Assembly: GCF_001411495.1 (NCBI RefSeq)
Contig: NZ_CP012981.1
Location: forward strand, 1,798,001-1,862,000
Origin: Burkholderia cepacia ATCC 25416
GTDB taxonomy: Bacteria > Pseudomonadota > Gammaproteobacteria > Burkholderiales > Burkholderiaceae
Length of the DNA stretch: 64,000 nt
Reading direction: 5' to 3'
Shown: piece by piece, positions 17,735 through 29,530 of the stretch
Position numbering within the stretch: the first letter of the stretch is position 1
Layout: every line of letters begins with the position of its first letter
Position numbers and translations under genes: made by a program
The notes under the pieces: generated by a model
What the model saw: the letters and a program-made list of their open reading frames with translations, nothing else
The model's database searches: none
Told to the model about the DNA's origin: nothing

Positions 17735-18730
17735 GTGCAAAAGATCCTGATCGTGCGCGTGTCGTCGCTGGGCGACGTCGTGCACAACATGCCGGTGATC
17801 GCCGATATCCGGCGCCGCCACCCCGATGCGCAGATCGACTGGCTCGTCGAGGAAGGCTTCGTCGACCTTGTGAAGCTCGTCGACGGCGTGCGCAACGTGC
17901 TGCCGTTTTCGTTGCGCCGCTGGCGCAAGAAGCCGTTCTCGGGCGCCACGTGGCGCGAGATCCGCGCGTTCCGCCAGCGCCTCGCGGCCGAGCAGTACGA
18001 CCTCGTGATCGATTGCCAGGGTCTCATCAAGACGGCCTGGGTCGCGAGCTGGGCGCGCGGCCCGCTCGTCGGGCTCGGCAACCGCACCGACGGCGCCGGC
18101 TACGAGTGGCCCGTGCGTTTCTTCTACCGCAAGCGTGTGCCGATCGCGCCGCGCACGCACGTCGTCGAGCGCTCGCGGCAACTCGTCGCGGCCGCGCTGG
18201 GCGACCCGGCGCCGACGCCGGCCGATCCGGTCGACTTCGGCCTCGATACGCGCGCGGCGGCGCTCGCGGTGGCCGCGCTCGGCCTGAACCTGCCGGTGCC
18301 GTACGTGGTGTTCGTCCACGCGACGTCGCGTGCCGACAAGCAGTGGCCGGATGCCGCGTGGATCGAGCTCGGCCAGGCGCTCGTGCGGCGCGGCGCGTCG
18401 CTCGTGCTGCCGTGGGGCAACGACGCGGAGCGCGCGACCAGCGAGCGGCTCGCGAAGGAATTCGGCGCGGCGGCGATCGTGCCGCCGAAGCTGTCGCTGC
18501 CGGCCGTGGTCGGCCTGATCGACGGAGCGGCCGCCACCGTCGGGGTTGATACAGGTCTGGTTCACATCGCGGCGGCGCTGAAGCGTCCGACGGTCGAACT
18601 GTACAATTTCGCGACGGCCTGGCGGACCGGCGGCTACTGGTCGCCGAACGTCGTCAATCTCGGCACGGCGGGGCAACCCCCGTCGATCGCGCAGGTGAAG
18701 TCGGCGCTCGCGGGCTTCGGTCTCCTGTAA
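17735..18730 (+). CDS. waaC: Lipopolysaccharide heptosyltransferase I
   Basis: A 331-residue GT9 (GT-B) enzyme that adds the first L-glycero-D-manno-heptose to Kdo of the LPS inner core at the cytoplasmic face of the inner membrane. The N-terminus ILIVRVSSLGDVVHNMP is diagnostic (Asp near residue 13 is the catalytic base region). ADKQWP (near 197) and GVDTGLVHIAAALKRPT (near 270) are the conserved donor-site motifs. The GTG start is preceded by a T run instead of a Shine-Dalgarno sequence. kdoO and waaA follow in the same direction, making an inner-core operon. Confidence 0.95.
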   Translation: MQKILIVRVSSLGDVVHNMPVIADIRRRHPDAQIDWLVEEGFVDLVKLVDGVRNVLPFSLRRWRKKPFSGATWREIRAFRQRLAAEQYDLVIDCQGLIKTAWVASWARGPLVGLGNRTDGAGYEWPVRFFYRKRVPIAPRTHVVERSRQLVAAALGDPAPTPADPVDFGLDTRAAALAVAALGLNLPVPYVVFVHATSRADKQWPDAAWIELGQALVRRGASLVLPWGNDAERATSERLAKEFGAAAIVPPKLSLPAVVGLIDGAAATVGVDTGLVHIAAALKRPTVELYNFATAWRTGGYWSPNVVNLGTAGQPPSIAQVKSALAGFGLL

Positions 18731-18787
18731 CGCCCGCGCCATACGCACGAACCCGCACGCATCCGCGCGAACCCAAGCGAACCGATC

Positions 18788-19672
18788 ATGAGCGAATCCC
18801 AGATCATCGAAGTCCCGTCCGCCGACTGGAGCGGACACAACCTGTCGGCGCCGCGCGAGCAGCTGCTGGCCGCCGTCGAGGAAGGCAAGGTGCTGTATTT
18901 CCCGCACCTGCGCTTCGCGATCGAAGGCGGCGAGGAAGCGCTGCTCGATCCGGCGCTCGCCGACCCGAAACGCAAGAACATCAGCCTCGCGCCGAACGGC
19001 GGCGCGCTCGCCGGCGTGCTCGGCGACAGCGTCACGCAGTCGGCGGTGCGCGCGCTCGTCGCGCGTTTCCAGCAGCAGGCCGGCACGCTCGTCGACGGCC
19101 TGTTTCCCGAATACCGCGGCAAGCTGCGCGTCGCGCCGACGAGCCTGCGGCTGATGCAGGTCGAGACGCGCCAGACATCCTGGCGCAAGGACGACAGCCG
19201 GCTGCACGTCGACGCGTTCCCGTCGCGGCCCAACTACGGCGAGCGCATCCTGCGCGTGTTCACGAACGTGAACCCGGCGGGCGTGCCGCGCGTGTGGCGC
19301 GTCGGCGAGCCGTTCGAGGACGTCGCGAAGCGCTTCCTGCCGCGCATCAAGCCGCAGCTGCCGGGCGCCGCGTGGCTGCTGAACCTGCTGCACGTGACGA
19401 AGTCGCCGCGCAGCGCGTACGACCACCTGATGCTGAACCTGCACGACAGCATGAAGGCCGATCTCGACTACCAGAAGACCAGCCCGCAGGAGACGATGCC
19501 GTTTCCGCCGGGTTGCGTGTGGATATGTTTCTCGGATCAGACTTCGCACGCTGTGATGTCCGGCCAGTTCATGCTCGAACAGACGTTCTTCCTGCCGGTC
19601 GACGCGATGGTTCGCCGCGAATGCGCGCCGCTCGGCATTCTCGAACGCCTGAAGGGCAGGGCGCTGGTTTGA
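18788..19672 (+). CDS. kdoO: Kdo 3-hydroxylase (Fe(II)/2-oxoglutarate dioxygenase)
   Basis: A 294-residue protein of the Kdo-hydroxylase family described from Burkholderia ambifaria and Yersinia. The enzyme hydroxylates C3 of the outer Kdo residue of Kdo2-lipid A, giving the Ko sugar that makes the core acid-stable. The metal site can be read as His140-x-Asp142 in SRLHVDAFPSRP and a distal His near 254 in QTSHAVMSGQF, with RVFTNVNP between. The gene sits 57 bases after waaC and 37 bases before waaA, a setting that supports the inner-core role. Length agrees with the family. Confidence 0.9.
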   Translation: MSESQIIEVPSADWSGHNLSAPREQLLAAVEEGKVLYFPHLRFAIEGGEEALLDPALADPKRKNISLAPNGGALAGVLGDSVTQSAVRALVARFQQQAGTLVDGLFPEYRGKLRVAPTSLRLMQVETRQTSWRKDDSRLHVDAFPSRPNYGERILRVFTNVNPAGVPRVWRVGEPFEDVAKRFLPRIKPQLPGAAWLLNLLHVTKSPRSAYDHLMLNLHDSMKADLDYQKTSPQETMPFPPGCVWICFSDQTSHAVMSGQFMLEQTFFLPVDAMVRRECAPLGILERLKGRALV

Positions 19673-19709
19673 GCGCGCACCTGCTTCGACGCAACACGAG
19701 GGCCGCCGC

Positions 19710-21068
19710 ATGCTGCGGGTGATCTATCGCGCGCTGTGGTGGCTCGTCGCGCCGGCCGCGGTCATCCGGCTCTACGTGCGCTCGCGCAAGGAGCGCGGCT
19801 ATCGCGAGCACATCGCCGAACGTTTCGGCCACGTGGCGGGCCGCTCGCGCGACGACCGCGCGCCGCTGATCTGGGTGCATGCGGTGTCGGTCGGCGAGAC
19901 GCGCGCCGCGCAGCCGCTGATCGACGCGCTGATGCGCGCGCGTCCCGATGCGCGCATCCTGCTCACGCACATGACGCCGAGCGGCCGCGCGACCGGCGAA
20001 CAGATCTTCGGCGATCGCGTGCTGCGCTGTTACCTGCCGTACGACATGCCCGGCGCGGTGCGGCGCTTCCTGCGCGCGTGGCGGCCGACGCTCGGCCTCG
20101 TGATGGAAACCGAGGTGTGGCCCACGCTGATCGACGAGTGCCGCCGCGCGGACGTGCCGCTGGTGCTGACCAATGCGCGGATGTCCGCGCGTTCGTTCCG
20201 GCGCGCGGCGAAGTTCGGCGCGGCGACGCGCGACGTGTTCGGCGGCTTCTCGCGCGTGCTCGCGCAGAGCCCGGCCGATGCGGAGCGGCTGACGTCGCTC
20301 GGCGCGCGCAACGTGACCGTGCTCGGCAACCTGAAGTTCGACATGACGACGCCGCCGGAACTGGCGGCGCGCGGCCATGCGTGGCGCGACGCGATCGGCG
20401 CGCGGCCGGTGTGGGTCGCCGCGAGCACGCGCGAGAACGAGGAGGCGCTGGTGCTGCAGGCGTTCGCCGCGATGCGTACGCCCGGCGCGCTGCTGGTGCT
20501 CGTGCCGCGTCATCCGCAACGTTTCGCGGAGGTCGAGGCGCTCGTCGGGCGCAACGGGCTCAAGTGCGTGCGACGCTCCGCATGGGCGGCCGACGCGGCG
20601 GCACTCGCAGCCGGCCGTCCGGCCGCCGAGCCGCTGCCGGACGACGTGACGGTGCTGCTCGGCGATTCGATGGGCGAGCTCGGCGCGTATTACGCGGCCG
20701 CCGACATCGCGTTCATCGGCGGCAGCCTGCTGCCGCTCGGCGGACAGAACCTGATCGAAGCGTGCGCGGTCGGCGTACCGGTACTGATCGGGAAGCACGT
20801 ATTCAACTTCACGCAGGCGACCGCCGACGCGGTCGCGGCCGGCGCGGCACTGCAGGTCGAGGATCCGCTCGATCTCGCGCACGTGCTCGACGCGCTGTTT
20901 GCCGACAACGCGCGGCGCATCGCGATGGGTGCGGCCGGCGCGGCGTTCGCTGCGCGTCACCGCGGCGCGACCGCGCGCACGGTCGACGTGCTCGCGGCAC
21001 TGCTGCCGCCCGCCGAAGCCGGCGCGCATGCGCTGCCGGGCGTGCAGGACGCTGCCGACGACGCATAG
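19710..21068 (+). CDS. waaA: 3-deoxy-D-manno-octulosonic acid transferase
   Basis: A 452-residue GT-B enzyme that transfers Kdo from CMP-Kdo to lipid IVA at the inner membrane. An N-terminal membrane anchor (residues 5-21) is followed by the conserved RKERGYREHIAERFG, WVHAVSVGETRAAQPL (catalytic Glu near residue 65), METEVWPT and, in the C-terminal half, GGSLLPLGGQNLIEACAVGVPV, the CMP-Kdo-binding signature. It closes the waaC-kdoO-waaA group; ureG converges from the other strand 63 bases further on. Confidence 0.95.
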   Translation: MLRVIYRALWWLVAPAAVIRLYVRSRKERGYREHIAERFGHVAGRSRDDRAPLIWVHAVSVGETRAAQPLIDALMRARPDARILLTHMTPSGRATGEQIFGDRVLRCYLPYDMPGAVRRFLRAWRPTLGLVMETEVWPTLIDECRRADVPLVLTNARMSARSFRRAAKFGAATRDVFGGFSRVLAQSPADAERLTSLGARNVTVLGNLKFDMTTPPELAARGHAWRDAIGARPVWVAASTRENEEALVLQAFAAMRTPGALLVLVPRHPQRFAEVEALVGRNGLKCVRRSAWAADAAALAAGRPAAEPLPDDVTVLLGDSMGELGAYYAAADIAFIGGSLLPLGGQNLIEACAVGVPVLIGKHVFNFTQATADAVAAGAALQVEDPLDLAHVLDALFADNARRIAMGAAGAAFAARHRGATARTVDVLAALLPPAEAGAHALPGVQDAADDA

Positions 21069-21131
21069 ACGGCGGGCGGCGCGATGCCGCCCCGGCACGC
21101 GAGGCGGCGTCGCAGGGCGCCGCCACGCCGC

Positions 21132-21779
21132 TCACACCGTCAGCAAACCCTTCTTCTCGATGAACGCGATCACGTCCGCGACGCCTTCGAGCGCCTTCAG
21201 GTTCGTCATCACGTAGGGCCGCTCGCCGCGCATCTTCTTCGTGTCGGACGCCATCACGTCGAGGTTCGCGCCGACCAGCGGCGCGAGGTCCGTCTTGTTG
21301 ATCACGAGCAGGTCGGACTTCGTGATGCCGGGGCCGCCCTTGCGCGGAATCTTCTCGCCGCCCGCGACGTCGATCACGTAGATCGTCAGGTCCGACAGCT
21401 CGGGGCTGAAGGTCGCCGCGAGATTGTCGCCGCCCGATTCGATGAACACGATGTCGGCGTCGGGAAAGCGCGACAGCATCCGGTCGACGGCCTCGAGGTT
21501 GATCGACGCATCCTCGCGGATCGCCGTGTGCGGGCAGCCGCCCGTCTCGACGCCCATGATGCGCTCCTCGGGCAGCGCGCCGGCAACCGTCAGCAGCCGC
21601 TGGTCTTCCTTCGTATAGATGTCGTTGGTGATCGCGACGAGGTCGTAGCGCTCGCGCATCGCCTTGCACAGCATTTCGAGCAGCGTGGTCTTGCCGGAGC
21701 CGACGGGGCCGCCGATGCCGACGCGCAGCGGCGGCAGTTTCTTCGTGCGGCGGGCGGGGGACGGAGCGGGTGCGTTCAT
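21132..21779 (-). CDS. ureG: Urease accessory GTPase UreG
   Basis: A 215-residue SIMIBI-class GTPase that powers nickel insertion into urease together with UreD and Ure[10 protein letters not shown] (near residue 22) is the P-loop, [16 protein letters not shown] holds the Cys-Pro-His nickel site, [14 protein letters not shown] is the Walker-B region, and INKTDLA is the guanine-recognition NKxD. The frame is open further upstream, but the ATG at 21779 gives the usual length and follows ureF by 14 bases. It is the last gene of the urease operon. Confidence 0.96.
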   Translation of the reverse strand: MNAPAPSPARRTKKLPPLRVGIGGPVGSGKTTLLEMLCKAMRERYDLVAITNDIYTKEDQRLLTVAGALPEERIMGVETGGCPHTAIREDASINLEAVDRMLSRFPDADIVFIESGGDNLAATFSPELSDLTIYVIDVAGGEKIPRKGGPGITKSDLLVINKTDLAPLVGANLDVMASDTKKMRGERPYVMTNLKALEGVADVIAFIEKKGLLTV

Positions 21780-21793
21780 GGCGTGTGTCGTGT

Positions 21794-22474
21794 TCAGGAG
21801 CGGAACAACCGCGAATACTGGGTTTCGTGCCGTGCGGACAGGATGCCGAGCTGCGGCGCGAACGTGTTGACGGCGTCGGGCGGCGTCGCGAGCGCGCGGC
21901 GTACGGCCGCGTCGATCGCGCCGCGCAGCGCGACGATGATGCGTTGCCCGGCGAGCTGGCCGAGCGGCACGGCCTTCAGCGCGGCGGACGTCTGGTTCTC
22001 GACCCAGCCGAATGCGTACGCGGCGAGCACGGCGTCGGCGCTCGCGTCGTGCGCGGCGGCCGCGTAGGCGAACGCGGTCGGCAGCGCGATCGGCGACATC
22101 GCCGCGAGCGTCGCGCGGCGCGCGGCATCGCCCCATTCGAGCGACGCGCACAGTTGCGCGAGCGACCAGCCCATCTGTTCGGTCTCGCGGCGCAGTTCCG
22201 CCGATTCGCGGCTCGCGACGAACCATGCATTTTCGGTGACGAGCGCGTGCGTGTCGTGCGCGTGCCAGCGTGCGAGCTGGTGCGCGAGGAACGGCAGCTC
22301 GCCGTGCGCGAGCACGTCGGTCAGGCCGCTGGCGATCCAGTCGCGCGCGGAATCGGCGTCGTGGATCAGGTTCGCGTCGAGCGCGGCTTCGAGGCCCTGC
22401 GAATAGCTGTACGCGCCGATCGGCAGCGCCGGCGACGCGAGATGCAGCAGCGCGACGAGTTCAGTGGTGGTCAT
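21794..22474 (-). CDS. ureF: Urease accessory protein UreF
   Basis: A 226-residue all-helical urease chaperone that bridges UreD-bound apo-urease and UreG. The typical [18 protein letters not shown] follows the N-terminus, and [18 protein letters not shown] lies in the C-terminal half. The ATG at 22474 is chosen because it overlaps the end of ureE by 14 bases and starts the conserved region; the longer open frame above it is only the complement frame of the ureE repeat. Confidence 0.94.
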   Translation of the reverse strand: MTTTELVALLHLASPALPIGAYSYSQGLEAALDANLIHDADSARDWIASGLTDVLAHGELPFLAHQLARWHAHDTHALVTENAWFVASRESAELRRETEQMGWSLAQLCASLEWGDAARRATLAAMSPIALPTAFAYAAAAHDASADAVLAAYAFGWVENQTSAALKAVPLGQLAGQRIIVALRGAIDAAVRRALATPPDAVNTFAPQLGILSARHETQYSRLFRS

Positions 22475-23138
22475 GGCCGTGGCCGTGCGTGCATCCGGGA
22501 CCATGCTGATGATCGTGATCGTGATCGTGATCGTGATCGTGATCGTGATCGTGATCGTGATCGTGATCGTGATCGTGATCGTGATCGTGCGAGTGCGAGT
22601 GCGAGTGCGAGTGCGAGTGGCCGTGATGCTCGCCGAACACCTGCTGCGCAAGCGCGTAATCCTCGGCGAACGTCGCATCGTGCCCGTGCTTGTGTCCGCC
22701 GCCGTACGCGCCGGCTTCCGGCTGGAACGGCGCTTGCGTTTCCTCGACCTGCGTGCCGAGCCGGCGCAGCATGTCCGCGAGCACCGGGTCGGCCTCGAGC
22801 TTCAGGTAGCCGTCGCCGATCTCGACCGGCGTATGACGGTTGCCGAGGTGGTACGCGGCACGCATCAGCGTGAGCGGATCGGCGGCGCGCACGCGCAGCA
22901 CGGTTTCGGCGGCCGCGGCGATGCGCACGAGCGCGCCGTCGTCGGCGACGAGCACGTCGCCGTCGCGCAGGATCGTGCCGCGCGGCAGCAGCACGGCGAC
23001 ATCTTCGCCGGTGTCGAGCGTCGCCGCGAGGCGGCTCTTGCAGCGGGCGTCATAGGCGAGCGTGAGCGTCGGCGCGCGCGCGACGAGCGACGCGGCGAGT
23101 TTCACGTTCGGGGCGATACGTTTGTCGAGGGTGCGCAT
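22461..23138 (-). CDS. ureE: Urease nickel metallochaperone UreE with long His-Asp tail
   Basis: A 225-residue nickel chaperone that hands nickel to the UreDFG complex. Residues 1-150 hold the UreE N- and C-domains with [17 protein letters not shown], which includes the nickel-binding His of the dimer. From about residue 165 on the protein is nearly pure metal ligand: a His-Ser run (about 174-183), a His-Asp run of 13 units (about 184-209), then [13 protein letters not shown]. The tail is encoded by perfect hexanucleotide repeats. The ATG at 23138 fits the conserved MRTLDKR start. It overlaps ureF by 14 bases. Confidence 0.95.
   Translation of the reverse strand: MRTLDKRIAPNVKLAASLVARAPTLTLAYDARCKSRLAATLDTGEDVAVLLPRGTILRDGDVLVADDGALVRIAAAAETVLRVRAADPLTLMRAAYHLGNRHTPVEIGDGYLKLEADPVLADMLRRLGTQVEETQAPFQPEAGAYGGGHKHGHDATFAEDYALAQQVFGEHHGHSHSHSHSHSHDHDHDHDHDHDHDHDHDHDHDHDHDHQHGPGCTHGHGHDHH
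22511..22618 (-). repeat. Perfect hexanucleotide tandem repeats inside ureE
   Basis: On the + strand GATCGT is repeated 13 times (22511-22588) and is followed by GCGAGT 5 times (22589-22618), with no interruptions. On the coding strand the units read His-Asp and His-Ser. Each unit is two codons, so slippage would change tail length without a frameshift. Confidence 0.98.
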
Positions 23139-23162
23139 GAAACAGGAACCGGAAACCGGCAA

Positions 23163-24869
<1,707 letters not shown>

Positions 24870-24897
24870 GTGCTGTTCCTGAAGAGCGGGGCGCGGC

Positions 24898-25203
24898 TTA
24901 CAGCGGCCCCATCACCTTGCCCTGAAAACCGTAGACGGCACGATCGCCCGCGAGTGCGACCAGCTCGACGGTGCGCGTCTGGCCCGGCTCGAAGCGCACG
25001 GCGGTGCCGGCCGCGATGTTCAGGCGGAAGCCGCGCGCGGCCGCGCGATCGAACGACAGCGCGTCGTTGACTTCGAAGAAGTGGTAGTGCGAGCCGACCT
25101 GCACCGGGCGGTCGCCGGTGTTCGCGACGACGAGCGCGAGCGTCGCGCGGCCTGCGTTCAGTTCGTGTTCGCCGTCGTCGGTGAGGATTTCGCCGGGGAT
25201 CAT
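24898..25203 (-). CDS. ureB: Urease beta subunit
   Basis: A 101-residue beta subunit, standard length, beginning MIPGEIL and containing [18 protein letters not shown] and a C-terminal GKVMGPL. It is structural in the UreABC trimer. The ATG at 25203 has GAGG 6 bases upstream; a GTG at 25215 that overlaps the ureA stop as GTGA would add four residues and is less likely. Confidence 0.96.
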   Translation of the reverse strand: MIPGEILTDDGEHELNAGRATLALVVANTGDRPVQVGSHYHFFEVNDALSFDRAAARGFRLNIAAGTAVRFEPGQTRTVELVALAGDRAVYGFQGKVMGPL

Positions 25204-25211
25204 GCGGGGCC

Positions 25212-25514
25212 TCACGGAATCGGGTGATGGACGGTCACGAGCTTCGTGCCGTCGGGGAAGGTCGCCTCGACCTGGATGTCGGGAATCATCTCCGGCACGC
25301 CGTCCATCACGTCGTCGCGCGTGAGCAGCGTCGTGCCGTAATGCATCACCTCGGCGACCGTCCTGCCGTCGCGCGCGGCTTCCATCAGCGCGGCGGTGAT
25401 GAAGGCGACTGCCTCCGGATAGTTGAGCTTCAGGCCGCGTGCGCGACGGCGCTCGGCCAGCAGCGCCGCCGTGAAGATCAGCAGCTTGTCCATCTCTCGG
25501 GGAGTCAGTTTCAT
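25212..25514 (-). CDS. ureA: Urease gamma subunit
   Basis: A 100-residue gamma subunit with the family start [33 protein letters not shown] and [21 protein letters not shown]. It is the smallest of the three structural urease subunits. There is a gap of 236 bases from the ureD stop, unlike the tight spacing downstream, so a separate promoter for the structural genes is possible; an AT-rich block lies at 25525-25550. Confidence 0.96.
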   Translation of the reverse strand: MKLTPREMDKLLIFTAALLAERRRARGLKLNYPEAVAFITAALMEAARDGRTVAEVMHYGTTLLTRDDVMDGVPEMIPDIQVEATFPDGTKLVTVHHPIP

Positions 25515-25750
25515 GAAGGCAAACGTTCAGTAAAACGTAATTTTTATCGGTGCGTGGGCGACGGGGCGGACGCGCGGGTCATCGTAGCACCGCGCCGTTT
25601 TGCGTGCGTCGTGTATCGGTTATGTAAGCAGCAAGGCGCGTGCCATGTGCATGGAACGCGGCGCGATGCGCGCTTCTGGTGCGCGATGCATGGGCAACGT
25701 GCAGCGCCGGCCGCGGCGCTGCATCGAAACGGTGCGTGGCGCGACCGTGC

Positions 25751-27487
<1,737 letters not shown>

Positions 27488-28345
27488 TCAACGTCCGAGA
27501 TAAGACTCGATCACCGCGTCGTCGCGCTTGACCTGGTCGAGGGTGCCTTGCGCGAGGACCGCGCCTTCGGCCATCACCGTCACGCGGCCCGTGTCGCCGG
27601 CGAGTGCCGCGACGAATTCCATGTCGTGCTCGACGACCATCATCGAGCAGGTGCCGCGCAGCGTGTTCAGCAGCTCGGCGAGCTCCATCGTCTCGTGGTC
27701 GGTCATCCCGGCCGCCGGTTCGTCGAGCAGCAACAGCGCAGGGCGCTGCATCAGCAGCATGCCGATCTCGAGCCGCTGCTTCTGCCCGTGCGACAGCTCG
27801 CCCGCCGCGCGATACGCGTCGCTTTCGAGGCCGATCAGCGCGAGCGTCTCCTCGATCTTCGCCTGCGCGGTGCGGTCGAGCCGCGCGCGCAGCGACGCGA
27901 GCCAGCCCTTGTCGGTCTGCATCGCGAGTTCGAGGTTTTCCCACACCGGATGCTGCTCGAACACGGTCGGCTTCTGGAACTTGCGGCCGATGCCCGCGCG
28001 CGCGATTTCCGGCTCGTTCATTCGCGCGAGGTCGATGGTCTGGCCGAGAAACACCTTGCCCGCATCGGGGCGCGTCTTGCCGGTGATCACGTCCATCATC
28101 GTCGTCTTGCCCGCACCGTTCGGGCCGATCACGCAGCGCAGCTCGCCCGCGTCGATCGCGAGCGACAGCTTCTTCAGCGCGCGGAAGCCGTCGAAGCTCA
28201 CCTCGATATCCTCGAGGTAGAGGATCGTGCCGTGCGACGTGTCGATGCCCGGCGGCACCACGCGCCCCATCGATGCGGTGCCGCTGACGGCGAGCAGCTC
28301 GTCCTCGGGCGGCGGCGTGAACTGGTAGAGGGCCGTTCCGTTCAT
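27488..28345 (-). CDS. urtD: Urea ABC transporter ATP-binding protein UrtD
   Basis: A 285-residue ABC ATPase of the LivG type with a 40-residue N-terminal extension before LYLEDIEVSFDGFRALKKLS, typical of UrtD. GPNGAGKTT is Walker A, ELSHGQKQRLEIGM the signature, LLLLDEPAAGM Walker B and VVEHDMEFV the H-loop. The ATG at 28345 overlaps the urtC stop as ATGA, which fixes the start within a much longer open frame. Confidence 0.94.
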   Translation of the reverse strand: MNGTALYQFTPPPEDELLAVSGTASMGRVVPPGIDTSHGTILYLEDIEVSFDGFRALKKLSLAIDAGELRCVIGPNGAGKTTMMDVITGKTRPDAGKVFLGQTIDLARMNEPEIARAGIGRKFQKPTVFEQHPVWENLELAMQTDKGWLASLRARLDRTAQAKIEETLALIGLESDAYRAAGELSHGQKQRLEIGMLLMQRPALLLLDEPAAGMTDHETMELAELLNTLRGTCSMMVVEHDMEFVAALAGDTGRVTVMAEGAVLAQGTLDQVKRDDAVIESYLGR

Positions 28346-29529
28346 GCGCGTTTCCCCTTCGCGAGCACGGTTTCGACGAGGCCCATGATCCCGCGCGGCA
28401 GCAGCAGCGGCACGAGCACGAAGATCAGGCCGAGGAAGAACAGCCAGTATTCGGCGAAGTAGGCGGTAAAGAGGCTCTTCGCGCCGTTCACCGCGAACGC
28501 GCCGACGATCGGCCCGATCAGCGTGCCGCGGCCGCCCACCGCGACCCAGATCGCCATCTCGATCGAGTTGCCGGGCGACATCTCGCCGGGATTGATGATG
28601 CCGACCTGCGGCACGTACAGCGCGCCCGCGATACCGCACAGCACGGCCGACACGGTCCACACGAACAGCTTGTACGCGAGCGGGCTGTAGCCGAGGAACA
28701 TCAGCCGCGTCTCGCCGTCGCGCACCGCGGTGACCACGCGCCCGAGCTTGCTGGTGACGATCGCGCGCGCGGCGATGAACGCGAGCACGAGCGTCGCGAA
28801 CGTCAGCAGCAACAGCACCGTGCGCGTACCGGGCGACGTGATCGCGAAGCCCGCGATGCGCTTGAAGTCGGTGAAGCCGTTGTTGCCGCCGAAGCCCGTC
28901 TCGTTGCGAAAGAACAGCAGCATCGCGGCGAACGTCAGCGCCTGCGTGATGATCGACAGGTACACGCCTTTCACGCGCGAGCGGAACGTGAAGAAGCCGA
29001 ACACCCAGGCGAGCACGGCCGGCACGAGCACGACGAGCGCGAGCGCCCAGGCGAGATGCTGCGTGCCGCTCCAGTACCAGGGCAGCTGGTGCCAGTCGAG
29101 GAACACCATGAAGTCGGGCAGGTCGCTGCCGTACTTGCCGTCGCGGCCGATCTCGCGCATCAGGTACATGCCGATCGCATAACCGCCGAGCGCGAAGAAG
29201 AGGCCGTGGCCGAGGCTCAGGATGCCGCAGTAGCCCCACACGAGATCGAGCGCGAGCGCGGCGATCGCGTAGCACATCAGCTTGCCGGCGAGCGTCATCG
29301 CATACGCGGACAGATGGAACGCGCTCGACTCGGGCGCGACCAGCGCGGCGAGCGGCACGCCGATGCCGATCGCGATGCACAGCGCGATCAGCGCGAGCCA
29401 CGCGCGGCGCGACAGCAGCGCGGGGCGGGGCGGCAGGCCGAGCGCGAAACCGTTCTCCGCACGGGCGGCGGCAGCGGGCTTCGGCGCGTCGGCGAGCGGC
29501 TTCGACAACGAATCGGTGATTGAAGTCAT
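28342..29529 (-). CDS. urtC: Urea ABC transporter permease UrtC
   Basis: A 395-residue LivM-type permease with about ten membrane segments. YAIAALALDLVWGYCGILSLGHGLFFALGGYA and WVAVGGRGTLIGPIVGA are the family landmarks. The long N-terminal cytoplasmic stretch (about 45 residues) and the insert containing YGSDLPDFMVFLDW are typical of UrtC. It pairs with UrtB to form the membrane channel. The stop overlaps urtD, and it follows urtB at once. Confidence 0.94.
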   Translation of the reverse strand: MTSITDSLSKPLADAPKPAAAARAENGFALGLPPRPALLSRRAWLALIALCIAIGIGVPLAALVAPESSAFHLSAYAMTLAGKLMCYAIAALALDLVWGYCGILSLGHGLFFALGGYAIGMYLMREIGRDGKYGSDLPDFMVFLDWHQLPWYWSGTQHLAWALALVVLVPAVLAWVFGFFTFRSRVKGVYLSIITQALTFAAMLLFFRNETGFGGNNGFTDFKRIAGFAITSPGTRTVLLLLTFATLVLAFIAARAIVTSKLGRVVTAVRDGETRLMFLGYSPLAYKLFVWTVSAVLCGIAGALYVPQVGIINPGEMSPGNSIEMAIWVAVGGRGTLIGPIVGAFAVNGAKSLFTAYFAEYWLFFLGLIFVLVPLLLPRGIMGLVETVLAKGKRA

Positions 29530-29530
29530 G

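Noticed and set aside
22511-22618. The regular repeat as a CRISPR array.
   Set aside because: The unit is 6 bases, has no spacers and encodes the UreE tail in frame.
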